NCBI GenBank assembly: GCA_030447595.1
Contig: JAUJON010000010.1
Span: forward strand, 1-44,944
DNA: 44,944 nucleotides
Origin: Thermosynechococcaceae cyanobacterium YX3bin19
Lineage (GTDB): Bacteria; Cyanobacteriota; Cyanobacteriia; Thermosynechococcales; Thermosynechococcaceae
Direction: 5' to 3'
The notes under the pieces: generated by a model
The model's database searches: none
What the model was told of the DNA's origin: nothing
Seen by the model: the letters and a program-made list of their open reading frames with translations, nothing else
Program-made: the position numbers and the translations under genes
Shown: in pieces, positions 18,691-28,644 of the stretch
Numbering within the stretch: the first letter of the stretch is position 1
How the letters are laid out: each line of letters opens with the position of its first letter

Positions 18691-18867
18691 ATGCCGGGAG
18701 AAATGGTAGAACCTACTCAAGTTCCTAAGTTGGAAGAACCCAAGTTTGGTTTCAACGATTATGCTGAACGCCTCAACGGTCGAGCGGCAATGATTGGCTT
18801 TCTTCTGACCGTAATCATTGAATACGTGACTGACAAAGGTCTACTCGAATGGCTTGGTTTAAAATAG
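18691..18867 (+). CDS. High-light-inducible protein (Hli/Scp), 58 aa
   Basis: A small one-helix CAB-family protein. The 58-residue product has an acidic N-terminus (MPGEMVEPTQVPKLEEPKFG), then the CAB helix ERLNGRAAMIGFLLTVIIEY (26-45) with the Glu-Arg-Asn chlorophyll ligands, and TDKGLLEWLGL at the end. Hlips bind chlorophyll and carotenoid and protect photosystem II assembly intermediates and tetrapyrrole synthesis under light stress. ATG at 18691 gives the full family N-terminus. Light-induced expression is expected from the family; the promoter sits in the duplicated block just upstream. Confidence 0.92.
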   Translation: MPGEMVEPTQVPKLEEPKFGFNDYAERLNGRAAMIGFLLTVIIEYVTDKGLLEWLGLK

Positions 18868-18939
18868 AAGAAGCTTTGAAATAATCGATCTAATAGGTTT
18901 TATTACCTAATTTGATTGTTGACAGCCTTTCAAAAATCG

Positions 18940-18970
18940 GTTGGTTAGGTTATCCTAATCAGGAACCAAC
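18940..18970. other. Inverted repeat after hli
   Basis: GTTGGTT (18940-18946) and AACCAAC (18964-18970) form a perfect 7-bp stem with a 17-base loop that contains a smaller AGG/CCT pairing. It is 73 bases after the hli stop. It could end the hli mRNA, but there is no T-tract. Confidence 0.35.
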
Positions 18971-19036
18971 AATGGCTGAACTTCTAACCAATTTTCGAGT
19001 CTAGTATCTTAAATCAGACTGGAACTGAGCAAACAC

Positions 19037-19330
19037 GTGATGAATGTAATATGGCCTCGGATGTTCAAGTCAGCCTATCGTAGAGAGCCGGTTTTAAGCT
19101 TTCTCGTCACAGTTGGAGCTGTAGATGCCATTATTGGCGGGTTAAGTCAACACGGCTCTCTACTATTTTTTGGTGTTAGCACCGTCGGAGTCGCGATCGC
19201 CCTGCGTTGGTGGCAGGTACAGCGTAGCAAAGCCCTTCAGCCTGAACAAGCGCCTAAATACTACTTGCCGCCCCGCTCCACTCGCCATCTGCCGGTGCTG
19301 TCAATTTCTGAGCAACAGCCCCCGAACTAA
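19037..19330 (+). CDS. Small conserved membrane protein of unknown function
   Basis: 97 residues: a basic N-terminus, then two hydrophobic segments (about 20-36 [15 protein letters not shown] and 41-58 [18 protein letters not shown]) and a hydrophilic C-terminal tail. I recognise no named domain; the shape suits a small cyanobacterial inner- or thylakoid-membrane protein. It follows hli on the same strand and overlaps the end of der by 4 bases tail to tail. Confidence 0.6.
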   Translation: MMNVIWPRMFKSAYRREPVLSFLVTVGAVDAIIGGLSQHGSLLFFGVSTVGVAIALRWWQVQRSKALQPEQAPKYYLPPRSTRHLPVLSISEQQPPN

Positions 19331-20688
19331 ACACGCGTCGCTCGATTCGGCCCACCCCGCTCCACTTCTCGCGCCTTTTTGCCTCGCCATAGAAATCGAA
19401 TTGGAGTTCCGGTAAACCCTAGCCCCTGCCGGAACTGGTGTTCGATATAACGGCGATAGTTGTCTTTAAATAGTTGTGGGTTATTGACAAATAAGGCAAT
19501 GGTTGGCGGTTGGCTTCTGACCTGGGTCCCATAGTAGATTTTGCCCTGGCGACCTTGACGGGTTGCCGGGGGGGAATGCCATCCGGTTGCTTCCTGCAAG
19601 ACCTCGTTGATTACAGCAGTGGAGACTCGTCTTTGGTGCTGTTCAACAGCAACATTAACCAGGTCAAGGGTCTTTTCCACCCGTTGACCTGTTGTGGCAC
19701 TAATGAAAATCATCTCCGCCCACTCTATGAAGTTGAGGCGGTCTTTAACTTGTTTAGTGTAGTCGTAGATGGTGTAGGAGTCCTTTTCAATAGCATCCCA
19801 CTTGTTGACCACAATCACACAAGCTCGGCCTTCTTCGGCGATCCGCCCAGCCAATTTTTGGTCTTGCTCAGTTACCCCATCTACGGCATCGATAATCAGC
19901 AACACAACATCGGCACGATCAATTGCTTTAAAGGCCCGGTTGATGCCAAAAAACTCCGGTCCATAGTCCACATTTTTCTTTTTACGAATGCCTGCCGTGT
20001 CCACTAGCCGATAAATGCGATCGCCCCGCTCAATCACCATATCAATCGCATCACGGGTCGTACCTGATATCGGACTAACAATCGACCGAGCTTCTCCAGT
20101 CAGGGCATTGAGGAGGCTGGATTTACCCACATTAGGACGCCCGACGATCGCCACGTTGATCGCCTTGTCTTCCGGCACGTCGGTTGTGGCAGGCAGGTAG
20201 CTCACGAGCTCGTCTAGCAACTCCCCAGTGCCGTTGCCATGAATTCCAGAAACCGGGTACGGCTCCCCCAAGCTCAGTTCCCAGAACTGGGCTGCCTGAA
20301 TCAGTCCTTGTTGCGGTGACTCACACTTATTCACTGCCAGAAGTACGGGTAGGGGCTGTTGACGCAACCATTCGGCGATCACGACATCCGCTGCCATGGG
20401 GCCAGTTTGTCCATCGACTACCAGTACCGCCACACTCGCCTCTGCCAAGGCAGTCATCACCTGCTGTCGGATCAGGGGCAGAAATTCCGTGTCATCCTCA
20501 AACACGAGTCCGCCGGTATCTACGACCAGAAACTCCCGGTCTCCCCAGAACGCAGGCCGGTAAGTGCGATCGCGCGTTACCCCTGGTTCATCATGCACGA
20601 TTGCATCCATTGCCCCAGTCAGGCGATTGACTAGGGTAGACTTACCCACATTTGGGCGACCAATAATAGCGACAATGGGCAGGCCCAT
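19327..20688 (-). CDS. der: Ribosome biogenesis GTPase Der (EngA)
   Basis: 453 residues from the ATG at 20688 ([18 protein letters not shown]). There are two tandem G domains, each with a GRPNVGKS(T/S) P-loop (about 10-17 and 183-190), DTGG and DTAG switch II motifs, and NKCE and NKWD base-specificity motifs. A C-terminal KH-like domain ends in [12 protein letters not shown]. Der binds the 50S subunit during assembly. A longer start at 20751 would add 21 residues not typical of the family. It is codirectional with nothing nearby and probably has its own promoter. Confidence 0.96.
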   Translation of the reverse strand: MGLPIVAIIGRPNVGKSTLVNRLTGAMDAIVHDEPGVTRDRTYRPAFWGDREFLVVDTGGLVFEDDTEFLPLIRQQVMTALAEASVAVLVVDGQTGPMAADVVIAEWLRQQPLPVLLAVNKCESPQQGLIQAAQFWELSLGEPYPVSGIHGNGTGELLDELVSYLPATTDVPEDKAINVAIVGRPNVGKSSLLNALTGEARSIVSPISGTTRDAIDMVIERGDRIYRLVDTAGIRKKKNVDYGPEFFGINRAFKAIDRADVVLLIIDAVDGVTEQDQKLAGRIAEEGRACVIVVNKWDAIEKDSYTIYDYTKQVKDRLNFIEWAEMIFISATTGQRVEKTLDLVNVAVEQHQRRVSTAVINEVLQEATGWHSPPATRQGRQGKIYYGTQVRSQPPTIALFVNNPQLFKDNYRRYIEHQFRQGLGFTGTPIRFLWRGKKAREVERGGPNRATRV

Positions 20689-21088
20689 TCTATAGCTCCA
20701 CAGAAAAATTTTTCCCAGACATTCAATATAGCGAATCCCTATAGGAACCAAAGAAGAAACTTAATGCTTACTACTGGGAGCGGGGTATAGTTAACACCTT
20801 CAATTCCCTGAAAGACTTTCTCGAACGTTGCTTCGTGGAAATATCATGTGGTAAAAAGTGTTCATCAAACTTGCTCTCATTAGTAACCTGGAGACTCTCC
20901 TGCAGCTGTGGGAGGATGATAGCGTTTCTGATTTTCATAGACGCAGTATCTAAGTTGGGCTAGTATGCTCACACGCTCACAAAGCGACTCCATTTAAATT
21001 CAGTGGGTATTCCGTCCATCGCTATATCGTCCTGGCTTTACCAGTGATCTAGGCTAAAAGGGTAACATTGCCCAAAACACTGAGAATT
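20689..21088. other. Intergenic region, no gene seen
   Basis: 400 bases between divergent der and the glutaredoxin gene. I see no coding signal. There is only a small palindrome, GGAGACTCTCC, at 20890-20900. Promoters for both flanking genes are expected here but no clear consensus pair was found. Confidence 0.4.
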
Positions 21089-21402
21089 ATGTTGGATTTT
21101 CTTAACCCCCTATTAGGCCGCAACCCAGAGCGGATGAAGGCTAATGTAGAAATTTATACGTGGCAAACCTGTCCTTTTGCCTCCGAGCCAAGCTACTGCT
21201 GTGGTTGAAGGAGTGAACTACAACGAGTACAAAATTGATGAGAGATGCTGCTGCGCGTAATCGCATGGCTGAGCGGGCCAATGGCCGCCGCACAGTGCCA
21301 CAAATTTTTATCAATAATCAGCATGTTGGTGGATTAGACGAACTCAACACGATGGACCAGCAGGGGCAGCTTGACCCGCTGCTGATGCAGTCAGCCGCTT
21401 GA
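21089..21402 (+). pseudogene. grxC: Glutaredoxin 3 (GrxC), frameshifted
   Basis: The reading from 21089 gives an N-terminus with RMKANVEIYTWQTCPF, then loses frame within the active-site motif. Moving frame near 21180 restores CLRAKLLLWLKGVNYNEYKID, so the active site would be CPFC. A further shift near 21240 gives RNRMAERANGRRTVPQIFINN with the cis-Pro TVP motif, then HVGG and QGQLDPLLMQSAA before TGA at 21400. The conserved residues are all present once frames are joined. Length after repair (about 103 aa) equals the family with a short N-terminal extension. GshB, a frequent neighbour, is not here. Confidence 0.8.
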
Positions 21403-21602
21403 TCAGCTTTCTGCAGCCACAGGTGGAACGGTTCCAGCTCCACGTAGAACTCCTGGCATCAGCAAAGGCAGTATAGATCTGGTTCTTGGGCATAGTAATG
21501 CCTGGCCAGTTTGGCAGTATCCGGCGCAAAAGCAGCCATAACATAAGATTCTCTGCCAAGATGTTTCGCTAGACTAGCCGAAAGATTTTGCAGTGTAGCT
21601 TC
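21403..21602 (-). pseudogene. Possible decayed ORF, unknown family
   Basis: On the minus strand one frame reads protein-like sequence: TLQNLSASLAKHLGRE, SYVMAAFAPDTAKLARHYYA and QEPDLYCLC, then TGA at 21459-21461, then CQEFYVELEPFHLWLQKADQ. Composition looks like a real soluble protein with one internal stop and no clear start. I cannot name a family. It lies tail to tail with the glutaredoxin gene. Confidence 0.3.
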
Positions 21603-21704
21603 TCGCTAAGATTTTTCGGTGCGGGTATTGGGGTTTGAACTTTGATTAATGGCATGATCCTGGTGTAGACGTATTTGACTCACTTCATTACCCAATTCTG
21701 TTGG

Positions 21705-22202
21705 ATGTCTGCAATCTATCAAACCCATCGTTACTGGATGACCCAGGCGATCGCCTTGGCTCAGGGAGCCGGTGCCGCCGGAGAAGTCCCTGTCGGCGCA
21801 GTAGTCGTTGGCAGTGATAACCAGTTGATTGCTGAGGCAGAAAATCGGCGAGAGCGCGATCGCGATCCCACTGGTCACGCTGAGATCTTGGCACTGCGCA
21901 CCGCAGGCCAAGTTTTACAAACCTGGCACCTGGAACCATGCACCTTGTACGTCACCTTGGAGCCTTGCCCCATGTGTGCTGGAGCTTTGCTTCAGGCACG
22001 GTTGGGACTGCTTGTTTATGGAGCCGATGATCCAAAGACAGGGGCCATTCGCACGGTGATGAATATTCCCGATAGTGCCTGCTCTTACCACCGCTTACCC
22101 GTTGTTGGTGGCATCTTAGAAACCCCTTGCCGGGAACAATTGCAAACCTGGTTTGCGGAACGACGACAGCAACGGCGCTCCCAAAAGCAAAATCTGCTCT
22201 AG
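21705..22202 (+). CDS. tadA: tRNA-specific adenosine deaminase
   Basis: 165 residues from the ATG at 21705. TadA converts adenosine 34 of tRNA-Arg(ACG) to inosine. The zinc site is complete: HAE at 58-60 (Glu60 is the proton shuttle) and PCPMC with Cys88 and Cys91. The N-terminal MTQAIALAQGAGAAGEVPVGAVVV and VYGADDPKTGA are typical. A TTG at 21675 is in frame but gives an atypical extension. The C-terminus is basic (RRQQRRSQKQ), suited to tRNA binding. It is convergent with the VKOR gene. Confidence 0.95.
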   Translation: MSAIYQTHRYWMTQAIALAQGAGAAGEVPVGAVVVGSDNQLIAEAENRRERDRDPTGHAEILALRTAGQVLQTWHLEPCTLYVTLEPCPMCAGALLQARLGLLVYGADDPKTGAIRTVMNIPDSACSYHRLPVVGGILETPCREQLQTWFAERRQQRRSQKQNLL

Positions 22203-22271
22203 GAATTTGCTGCAGTACTTTCTATAGGTGCGAATAATTTACACAGCTCCGCCAACAGCTATTTAGAAGAT

Positions 22272-23192
22272 TTAAGAGGCAGGCAGAGAATTCTTAAAGC
22301 TACGGGGGCCATTATAACCAGAGGCGTTGGCAAGCTCCTCTAGACTCTGAGTCCCAGAGTAGGTTTTGCCATTAATTTCCCAGGTAGGATAGCTCTCAAT
22401 GCCAGCCGTCTGACAAAGATCGGGCTGAGGGTTTTGGCCGTTTGGATCACATTCAATGTAGGGAAACTGACTGGCTGCAGTTTTGCCAAAAAGCTGCTTT
22501 TGCTCTTGGCAATGGGGGCACCACCAAGCGCCGTACATTTTGGCACCCACCTGCTTCAGGTGCTGGGCCAAGGCAACTTCTGCTGCCCCAGAGTCAGTGG
22601 TAACTGCTATTTCTGTAGCACCTGTCGTCGCTGTATTCGGACCGCTGGCCTGGGCATAGACTCCCAAGGTAGCAATCAGGGCAATCATGCCAACCACAAT
22701 CGCCGTGAAAAATAACTGTCCAATATCGCGCCAATCTCGACCAATCATCGTCAGTACCAAGAGTGTAACCGTCAACAGGGCAGAGGCAAGACAATAGAGA
22801 CAAAGAACTTGAATTTTGAACGCCAGCAGGTACATCAAGTAGGCACTGAAGACTACCATAGCTACCGCGCCGGCAAACAGCAGCAGCCAGGTCCAATTTT
22901 CCACCTTGAGCTGAGTCTCTTTCTGATTTGGATTAATGGCTAGAGGAGCAACTGCCATCAGTCCCATGCCAGCGTAGGCCAGAAACCCAAATAGCGTCAG
23001 TGGTAAACCAAAAACAGTAGCATAGGGGCTAGAAAGAACCTGTTCACAGCCGCTGGTAGGACAAGCAGCCGAGCCGCCCGTTAGTTTAACCACCGTTAGA
23101 TAGGCGGTTCCTAGAGCTCCGATCAGTGCAACTCCACCAATCAGCGGACGGGACCAACGGTGAATCCAAGGAGTAGAACGTCGACGGCTCAT
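22272..23192 (-). CDS. Vitamin K epoxide reductase family protein with C-terminal thioredoxin domain
   Basis: 306 residues. The N-terminal membrane VKOR domain (about 18-182) has four to five helices, the loop cysteines Cys44 and Cys49 (ACPTSGCEQVL), and the quinone-proximal CxxC pair CLYC (131-134). A periplasmic/lumenal thioredoxin-like domain follows, with YGAWWCPHCQEQKQLF (CPHC, 225-228). This fusion makes disulfide bonds in thylakoid-lumen or periplasmic proteins and passes electrons to quinone, replacing DsbA/DsbB in cyanobacteria. All redox cysteines are present. Upstream lies BtpA on the same strand. Confidence 0.95.
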   Translation of the reverse strand: MSRRRSTPWIHRWSRPLIGGVALIGALGTAYLTVVKLTGGSAACPTSGCEQVLSSPYATVFGLPLTLFGFLAYAGMGLMAVAPLAINPNQKETQLKVENWTWLLLFAGAVAMVVFSAYLMYLLAFKIQVLCLYCLASALLTVTLLVLTMIGRDWRDIGQLFFTAIVVGMIALIATLGVYAQASGPNTATTGATEIAVTTDSGAAEVALAQHLKQVGAKMYGAWWCPHCQEQKQLFGKTAASQFPYIECDPNGQNPQPDLCQTAGIESYPTWEINGKTYSGTQSLEELANASGYNGPRSFKNSLPAS

Positions 23193-23291
23193 AATAGTCT
23201 TAGAATATGCAAGTGGCTAAAAACAGCAAGCCTGCGATTGACGACCTTAACCAAGACCTTTTTAGCATAAAGCGGTTGAACAGAATTCTGC

Positions 23292-24147
23292 CTACTTCCT
23301 ATCAGAGTGTAGCCTGACCGAAGAAACGGGACTGGGGTGTGTCTTGGCTGCAAGGCTCCGTCGCATAGACTCAACAAAGCGGCTAACGCGGATTGGATCA
23401 ACGGGCTGATCCCGATGGCCGTGACGCTTGAGCGAACTTGAGACGATCACACCATCGGCAGCCTGAATCAGGGTAGGAATATTTTCCCAGGTTGCGCCAC
23501 TACCAATGAAGACAGGGGTACCACCAGCCGCGTTGATTGCCAGCTCTAGATCCTCCAGGCTAGGTGGGCTACCCGTTGCCCAACCGGAGAGAATTACCCC
23601 ATCCGCCAACCCACGCTCTATCGTGTCTTTGACTGCCGTGGTTAGATTGGGTGACCCCAAGGGACGGGCATGTTTGACCAGCACATCGGCCAGAATTTTT
23701 ACATTACTACCCAATTCACGGCGGTACCGCAATAGCTGGTGAGCTTGACCTTCAATTAAGCCCTGGTCGGTTGCCATGACACCCGTTAGGACATTAACGC
23801 GGATAAACTGTGCCCCGATGCAGGTGAAAATCGCCAGACTACGAGCATCATTTCGTAGCACATTAATGCCAATTGGCAGTGTAACTAGATTCATCACCCG
23901 TTGACTAATTAAACTCTTAAGCACTCACTACCGCCGGATCTACCTGATCCTTGGTAAAGGGAACATCAAAAAGTTTTCAATGATGATTCCATTCACCCCA
24001 CCGGCAGCCAATGCCGCAGCCTCCTGCTCTGCTCGGTCAATCACCGCCTTAAGGCTACCTCCCCAACCACAAGACGTGGGCAGGGCTAAAGAGATGGACC
24101 ACCCCCAGAATTGGGTTAGGCGTTTTGAAAATCTGCTTCAAATCCAC
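23292..24147 (-). pseudogene. btpA: BtpA family protein (photosystem I biogenesis), frameshifted at the 5' end
   Basis: The intact part (23292-23924) holds most of the barrel: LPIGINVLRNDARSLAIF, FIRVNVLTGVMATDQG, KILADVLVKHARPLG and TPVFIGSGATWENI. These are BtpA/SgcQ family signatures. The N-terminus is recoverable upstream in three frame steps: VDLKQIFKTPNPILGVVHL from a GTG at 24147, then ALPTSCGWGGSLKAVIDRAE and AAGGVNGIIIEN, then DVPFTKDQVDPAVVSA. BtpA is a peripheral thylakoid protein needed for stable PSI reaction-centre accumulation. The breaks (near 24085, 23970 and 23925) leave no internal stop when joined. Confidence 0.82.
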
Positions 24148-24414
24148 GGGTTTAGAAGTTGGATGCAACAAGGTTGGCTTAATGCCCTCACCATACAAGA
24201 AACAGCCCTAACTTAGCCTGATACTGCTACGGGCAGCAGAGACATAAAAATGTTGTAGGAATGTCCTTTTCAACAATTTGAAATTGTTTTATTATCATGA
24301 GCTTATTTTACCCCGTTGCTGCGTAGGCTCGGCACTACTGCCGCTCAAATCCGCAGATAGGTTGAAGGTGTTCTCACAAATTTCTGCCATGCTAAAACTA
24401 CCAAAAATTAGGCG

Positions 24415-24922
24415 ATGAAGCGGGGCTTGAAGACTCAAGGCACCCAGGCGGCAATTGCTCTAGGTAGTAACCTGGGAGATTCCCGGTCAGTTCTAGAAGG
24501 AGCTTTAGCAGTTTTAGCTAGAATGCCGCAGATCTCCTTGCGGGCTCGCTCCCGCTGGTACCAAACTACAGCCGTTGGGCCGCCCCAGCCAGACTACATC
24601 AATGGCTGTGCCCTGCTCCAAGTTTGGTTATCTCCGACCAGAACTTCTAACGGCGCTGCTAGCAATTGAGTCTCAGTTTGGCCGGGTGCGGCGGCAGCGC
24701 TGGGAACCGCGATTACTCGATCTGGACTTGCTGTTATACGATGATCTCATCCTGGACACACCGACCCTGCAATTACCTCATCCCCGCATGCATGAACGGG
24801 CGTTTGTCCTCGTACCCTTGGCTGAGATTGCCCCAACCTGGCAAGAGCCTGTTTCTGGCAACCTCATTGCCCAGCTCGTTCAGACGGTAGACTGTAGTGG
24901 AGTCCGCTCCGCGGAGCTATGA
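24415..24922 (+). pseudogene. folK: HPPK (6-hydroxymethyl-dihydropterin pyrophosphokinase), one frameshift
   Basis: FolK phosphorylates 6-hydroxymethyl-dihydropterin, giving the substrate of FolP. The first frame has AIALGSNLGDSRSVLEGAL and SRWYQTTAVGPPQPDYINGC. The second frame, joined by removing one A near 24640, continues ELLTALLAIESQFGRVR, then RWEPRLLDLDLLLYDD (the R-x(3)-R-x(2)-D-x-D signature), PTLQLPHPRMHERAFVLVPL and APTW. All catalytic residues are present and length is normal (about 168). Because folate synthesis normally requires this enzyme, a sequencing indel is more credible than true loss. Confidence 0.88.
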
Positions 24923-25074
24923 GTCATAGGTTGTAAGTGATGGGTTAAAGAAACTGAGATTCGCACCCCTGATTTTAATTCTAGGAATTCAACTCAAAGC
25001 TCAAAACTATTGATTCAAGATTTAAAGTCCTATCTGCTGCCTAACTTTTTTTTTGACTCCTAAAGATTTTTGTC

Positions 25075-25629
25075 ATGACCCTTGCTCCAGAACCCTCACA
25101 ACTGCTGCAGCAGAAGCTACTCTACCGGGGTAGTAAATTTAGCTTCGAAGTCATGCCCTGCGCCTACCAAATGGCACCGCGGGGACTGGCTATGTATTCG
25201 TCACCCAGGGGAGCCTTGGCAGTTCCGGTAACTGATGAGGGCAAGCTCGTCCTGGTACGGCAGTATCGATTTGCCGCTCAGGGGCGGCTGTTGGAGTTTC
25301 CTGCAGGCACCTTAGAGCCCCAGGAAAGCCCTGAGGTAACTATCGAGAGAGAAATTGCCGAAGAAACAGGCTACCGTGCCCATCGTTGGCAAAAGTTAGG
25401 CCAGTTTTTTCTTGCCCCTGGCTATTCCGATGAAATTATTTATGTTTTTCTGGCCCAGGGCCTGGAACTTTTGGAAACTCCGCCCGCTCAAGACGCTGAT
25501 GAGGACATGGAAACGGTTCTCATGACGCCCGCAGCTCTAGAACAAGCAATTTTGAATGGCGATTCTATCGATGCCAAATCAATTTGTGCCTTCTTTATGG
25601 CCCGTCCTTTCTTGAACCACTCTAGCTAA
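25075..25629 (+). CDS. NUDIX hydrolase, ADP-ribose pyrophosphatase-like
   Basis: 184 residues. The Nudix box runs from GTLEPQE to REIAEETGY (about 82-104), matching GX5EX7REUXEEXGU exactly. The upstream FEVMPCAYQMAPRGLAMYSSPRGALAVPV and VRQYRFAAQGRLLEFPAG match the ADP-ribose pyrophosphatase (NudF-like) branch, which hydrolyses ADP-ribose to AMP and ribose-5-phosphate. The substrate is inferred. A T-rich stretch precedes the ATG at 25075. The photolyase GTG follows the stop directly with no gap, suggesting translational coupling. Confidence 0.88.
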   Translation: MTLAPEPSQLLQQKLLYRGSKFSFEVMPCAYQMAPRGLAMYSSPRGALAVPVTDEGKLVLVRQYRFAAQGRLLEFPAGTLEPQESPEVTIEREIAEETGYRAHRWQKLGQFFLAPGYSDEIIYVFLAQGLELLETPPAQDADEDMETVLMTPAALEQAILNGDSIDAKSICAFFMARPFLNHSS

Positions 25630-27070
25630 GTGAGCGAGGATGATCCTTTGTCTGATATTGCTCTGTTTTGGCATCGCCGCGACTTGCGGATTTCTGACAA
25701 CATTGGGCTGGCAGCCCGCCAGCACAGTTCCAGAGTGGTAGGGGTTTTCTGCCTCGACCCCAACTTGCTCGAGCGTGATGATGTCGCCCTGATCAGGCGA
25801 CTTATCTGCTTGGCAGTGTGCGATCGCTGCTGCAGCGGTATGCAGAAGCGGGAAGCCGGTTGTTAATCCTGAGAGCGGACCCCGGCAAGCAGTACCGGCC
25901 CTAGCCCGTGCCCTAGCGGTGAAAGTGGTCTGTTTCAATCAAGACATAGAGCCCTACGCCAAGGAGCGCGATCGCGCTGTGACTGAGGCGCTACAGGCTG
26001 CAGGCATTAGCGTTTTTGCCTATTGGGATCAATTGCTGCATGCGCCCGAGGGAAGAAAGGGGGGTTGGGTCAACCTTACACAGTCTACGGCCCCTTCTGG
26101 CGCAACTGGAGCAGCAAGCCGAAAGCAACCCCCGTAGAAGCTTTGCAGGAGTTGCGGGGCTAACGGAAGCAGAGCAGCGAGCGGCCGGGAAGCGGGAGCG
26201 ATTGACCTTCCGACCGCGCCCGACCTCGGATTTATCTGGGATCATCCCCTCGTTATTGAACCAGGGGAGCAGGCTGCCCACGACCGCTTAGAAAAATTCT
26301 GCCGCGCCGCGATTGTGGAGTACCAAGAACAGCGCGACTTTCCCGATGTTTCTGGCACTTCCCAGCTCAGTGCTGCCTTAAAGTTTGGGGTGATTGGGGT
26401 TCGTGATGTCTGGGCAGCGACAACCGCTGCTTGGGAGCATAGCCGCAGTGATGAAGCGCGGGCGAGCATCCAAACCTGGCGGCAGGAGCTAGCCTGGCGA
26501 GAATTTTACCAGCATGCCCTGTATCACTTCCCGGAGCTGGCAACAGGTCCCTACCGGGATGAGCTCAAGAGTTTCCTTGGACGGACAACGAAGACTACTT
26601 TCAGGCTTGGTGCGCGGGCAGAACTGGTTACCCAATTGTGGATGCGGCCATGCGGCAAATGAACGAATTTGGCTGGATGCACAACCGCTGTCGCATGATT
26701 GTTGCCAGCTTCCTCACCAAAGATTTATTGATCAACGGACGGCGCGGCGAGACCTACTTTATGCAGCATCTGATTGATGGGGATCTATCTGCAAATAACG
26801 GCGGCTGGCAGTGGAGTGCTTCTAGCGGTATGGACCCCAAACCGCTACGGATTTTTAACCCAGCCAGTCAAGCGAAGAAGTTTGATCCAGAGGCCGAATA
26901 TATTCGCCAATGGCTGCCAGAACTGAGAACTGTGGATACAGGTGCCCTCGTCAGTGGTAAAATCCCCGCTGAGGGAGCGCGATCGCTGTGGCTACCCCGC
27001 ACCGATTGTAGATCACAACCAACAGCAGCGCCTCTTTAAACAACTTTATCAGCAGCAGAAACAGCGCTAA
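25630..27070 (+). pseudogene. phrB: Deoxyribodipyrimidine photolyase, multiply frameshifted
   Basis: Class I CPD photolyase repairing UV dimers with blue light and FAD. The start is a GTG at 25630 (SEDDPLSDIALFWHRRDLRISDN). The antenna-domain part continues in other frames (TYLLGSVRSLLQRYAEAGSRLL, VKVVCFNQDIEPYAKERDRAV). The FAD domain has [54 protein letters not shown] and [15 protein letters not shown]. The true end is YQQQKQR with TAA at 27068. About six shifts are needed (near 25790, 25890, 26070, 26190, 26580 and 26990), with no real stop in the joined reading. FAD-site residues are conserved. Confidence 0.85.
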
Positions 27071-27151
27071 GTTCAAAGGTGGGTTGCAGGTGGAAAGATA
27101 GGCAATATTAGAGCAATTCAGGGATTGTCCATGCGCCCTCTATCGCCCGCC

Positions 27152-28282
27152 TCATTGAGCAACAGGCAACCGTACCGTAAAGCAGCTCCCCTTTCCCTAG
27201 TTCCGAGTGGACCTCAATCTCACCCTGATGGGCTTCGACAATATAGCGCGACAGATGCAGACCCAAGCCACTGCCGGTTCGCTGATGCTGCCCCTGCTGA
27301 AACCGATTAAACAGTTTGGCTTGATCCTCAGGAGAAATCCCGGAGCCACTATCTTCAACCTCAATTACGGCCCAAGTTATAGGCTGCTTGGACTTGAAAG
27401 AACTGTCTGGACGGAGCAGATGCAGACTTGAGTCGAATCCAAATAAATCCTTGATCCGTAAACTTGATGGCATTCCCTAAGAGGTTCGTGATCACCCGGC
27501 GCAGCTCCAAGCTATCACCTTGAACATTGGGGGTATCCCCATTTAAATCAAGTTCTAAGTTCAGCCTTTTTCTTCAACCAAGGGACGCAGTTCTTGGGCA
27601 ACTTCTTGAATCAGCTCTTGTAAGTTCACGGTTTGCCGATTTAAAACTTGCCGCCCAGCTTCATAGCGATATACCTGCAGGAGTGTGTTAACCATCTCTA
27701 AGAGATTGCGATTACTCCGAGCTAGAGCACTCCCCGCTTCCTGCACGGTTGGAGAAAGTTCCCCCAGAGCCCCATCTAAAAGCAACTTCAGCATCCGGTC
27801 TGCTGCCACCAGCGGGGTTCTTAAATCATGGGCTAGACGAGAAACAAAGTCTTCCCGCTGCCTAGCAATGTGATCCCGCTCGTCTATCGTGTGTTTTAGC
27901 CGCAGCAACGAACGCACGCGAGCCAGTAGCTCATCGACCTCAACAGGTTTACGAACAAAGTCGTCTGCACCGATATCGAGACCCTTAACCAGGCTAGGTT
28001 GATCGTAGGCAGTGATCAGCAGGATGGGAATAAAGGGTAAGTCATGGTTTTGACGAATCCGCCGGGTGACTTCATAACCATCCATTTCCGGCATCATGAC
28101 ATCCAGTAAAAAGAGATCAGGAGGGTACGCTCAATGCGTGCTAAAGCAGATTTTCCATTATCTTCTACCCCAATTTGGTACCCCTCTTCTTCGAGAATTG
28201 CCTGAATAAAAAAAGAGTTGTCTGGCAAGTCATCCACTACCAGTAACTGATCTGGTTTAGAGACAGGAGGGGAGTAAGTCAT
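27152..28282 (-). pseudogene. Response regulator / histidine kinase hybrid, frameshifted
   Basis: Order: an N-terminal receiver domain (PDQLLVVDDLPDNSFFIQ; phospho-acceptor Asp in the LLD before VMMPEMDGYE; Lys in FVRKPVEVDELLARV), then a short coiled linker, the HisKA dimerisation helix (FVSRLAHDLRTPLVAADRM, with the phospho-His), and the ATPase domain (ELRRVITNLLGNAIKFTD, SGSGISPEDQAKLFNRF, GSGLGLHLSRYIVEAHQG). No membrane segment, so it is cytoplasmic and probably phosphorelay-fed. Frames change near 28110, 27560, 27430 and at GGGGAG near 27190; the last yields the ending GKGSCFTVRLPVAQ with stop at 27152. The stimulus is unknown. Confidence 0.82.
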
Positions 28283-28644
28283 ACAAACAAACTAATTACA
28301 CTCCATCGATTGGCCAAAAAGTAAAAATCCGGGAATCACCTTATTGAGAATGGTATTTAGATATATTTATAGTTATTGCAGTCAAATATACAGTCATTTA
28401 ATATGATCTGCCTAAAAGCTCACTATCACCTCTTTCTCATGGGGGATAAACCATTTTGGGGTTGACTTTTTTAGAAGTATTGTTTGGTTCAGCGGGGAGC
28501 AGGCGGAGGCTAACAACGAGTTATGCAAGAGGGTCTCCCGGTAGGATGAGCAAATTGGCTTCATATTCGGTCATCAAAGTCTGAACTTACCATCCTACCT
28601 GTGAGGTATTTGTGAACTCCTTCAGCAACTTTCTTGGGCTGAGT
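28283..28644. other. Intergenic region, no gene seen
   Basis: 362 bases between the kinase start and the end of queG. It contains a 9-bp perfect inverted repeat, GGTAGGATG (28540-28548) and CATCCTACC (28591-28599), with a 42-base loop. The first half probably carries the kinase promoter. No RNA gene was recognised. Confidence 0.4.

Noticed and set aside
21625-21660. tRNA T-arm-like string on the minus strand near GTTCAAACCCC
   Set aside because: No matching acceptor stem, D-arm or anticodon arm around it. I found no tRNA or rRNA gene in the window.
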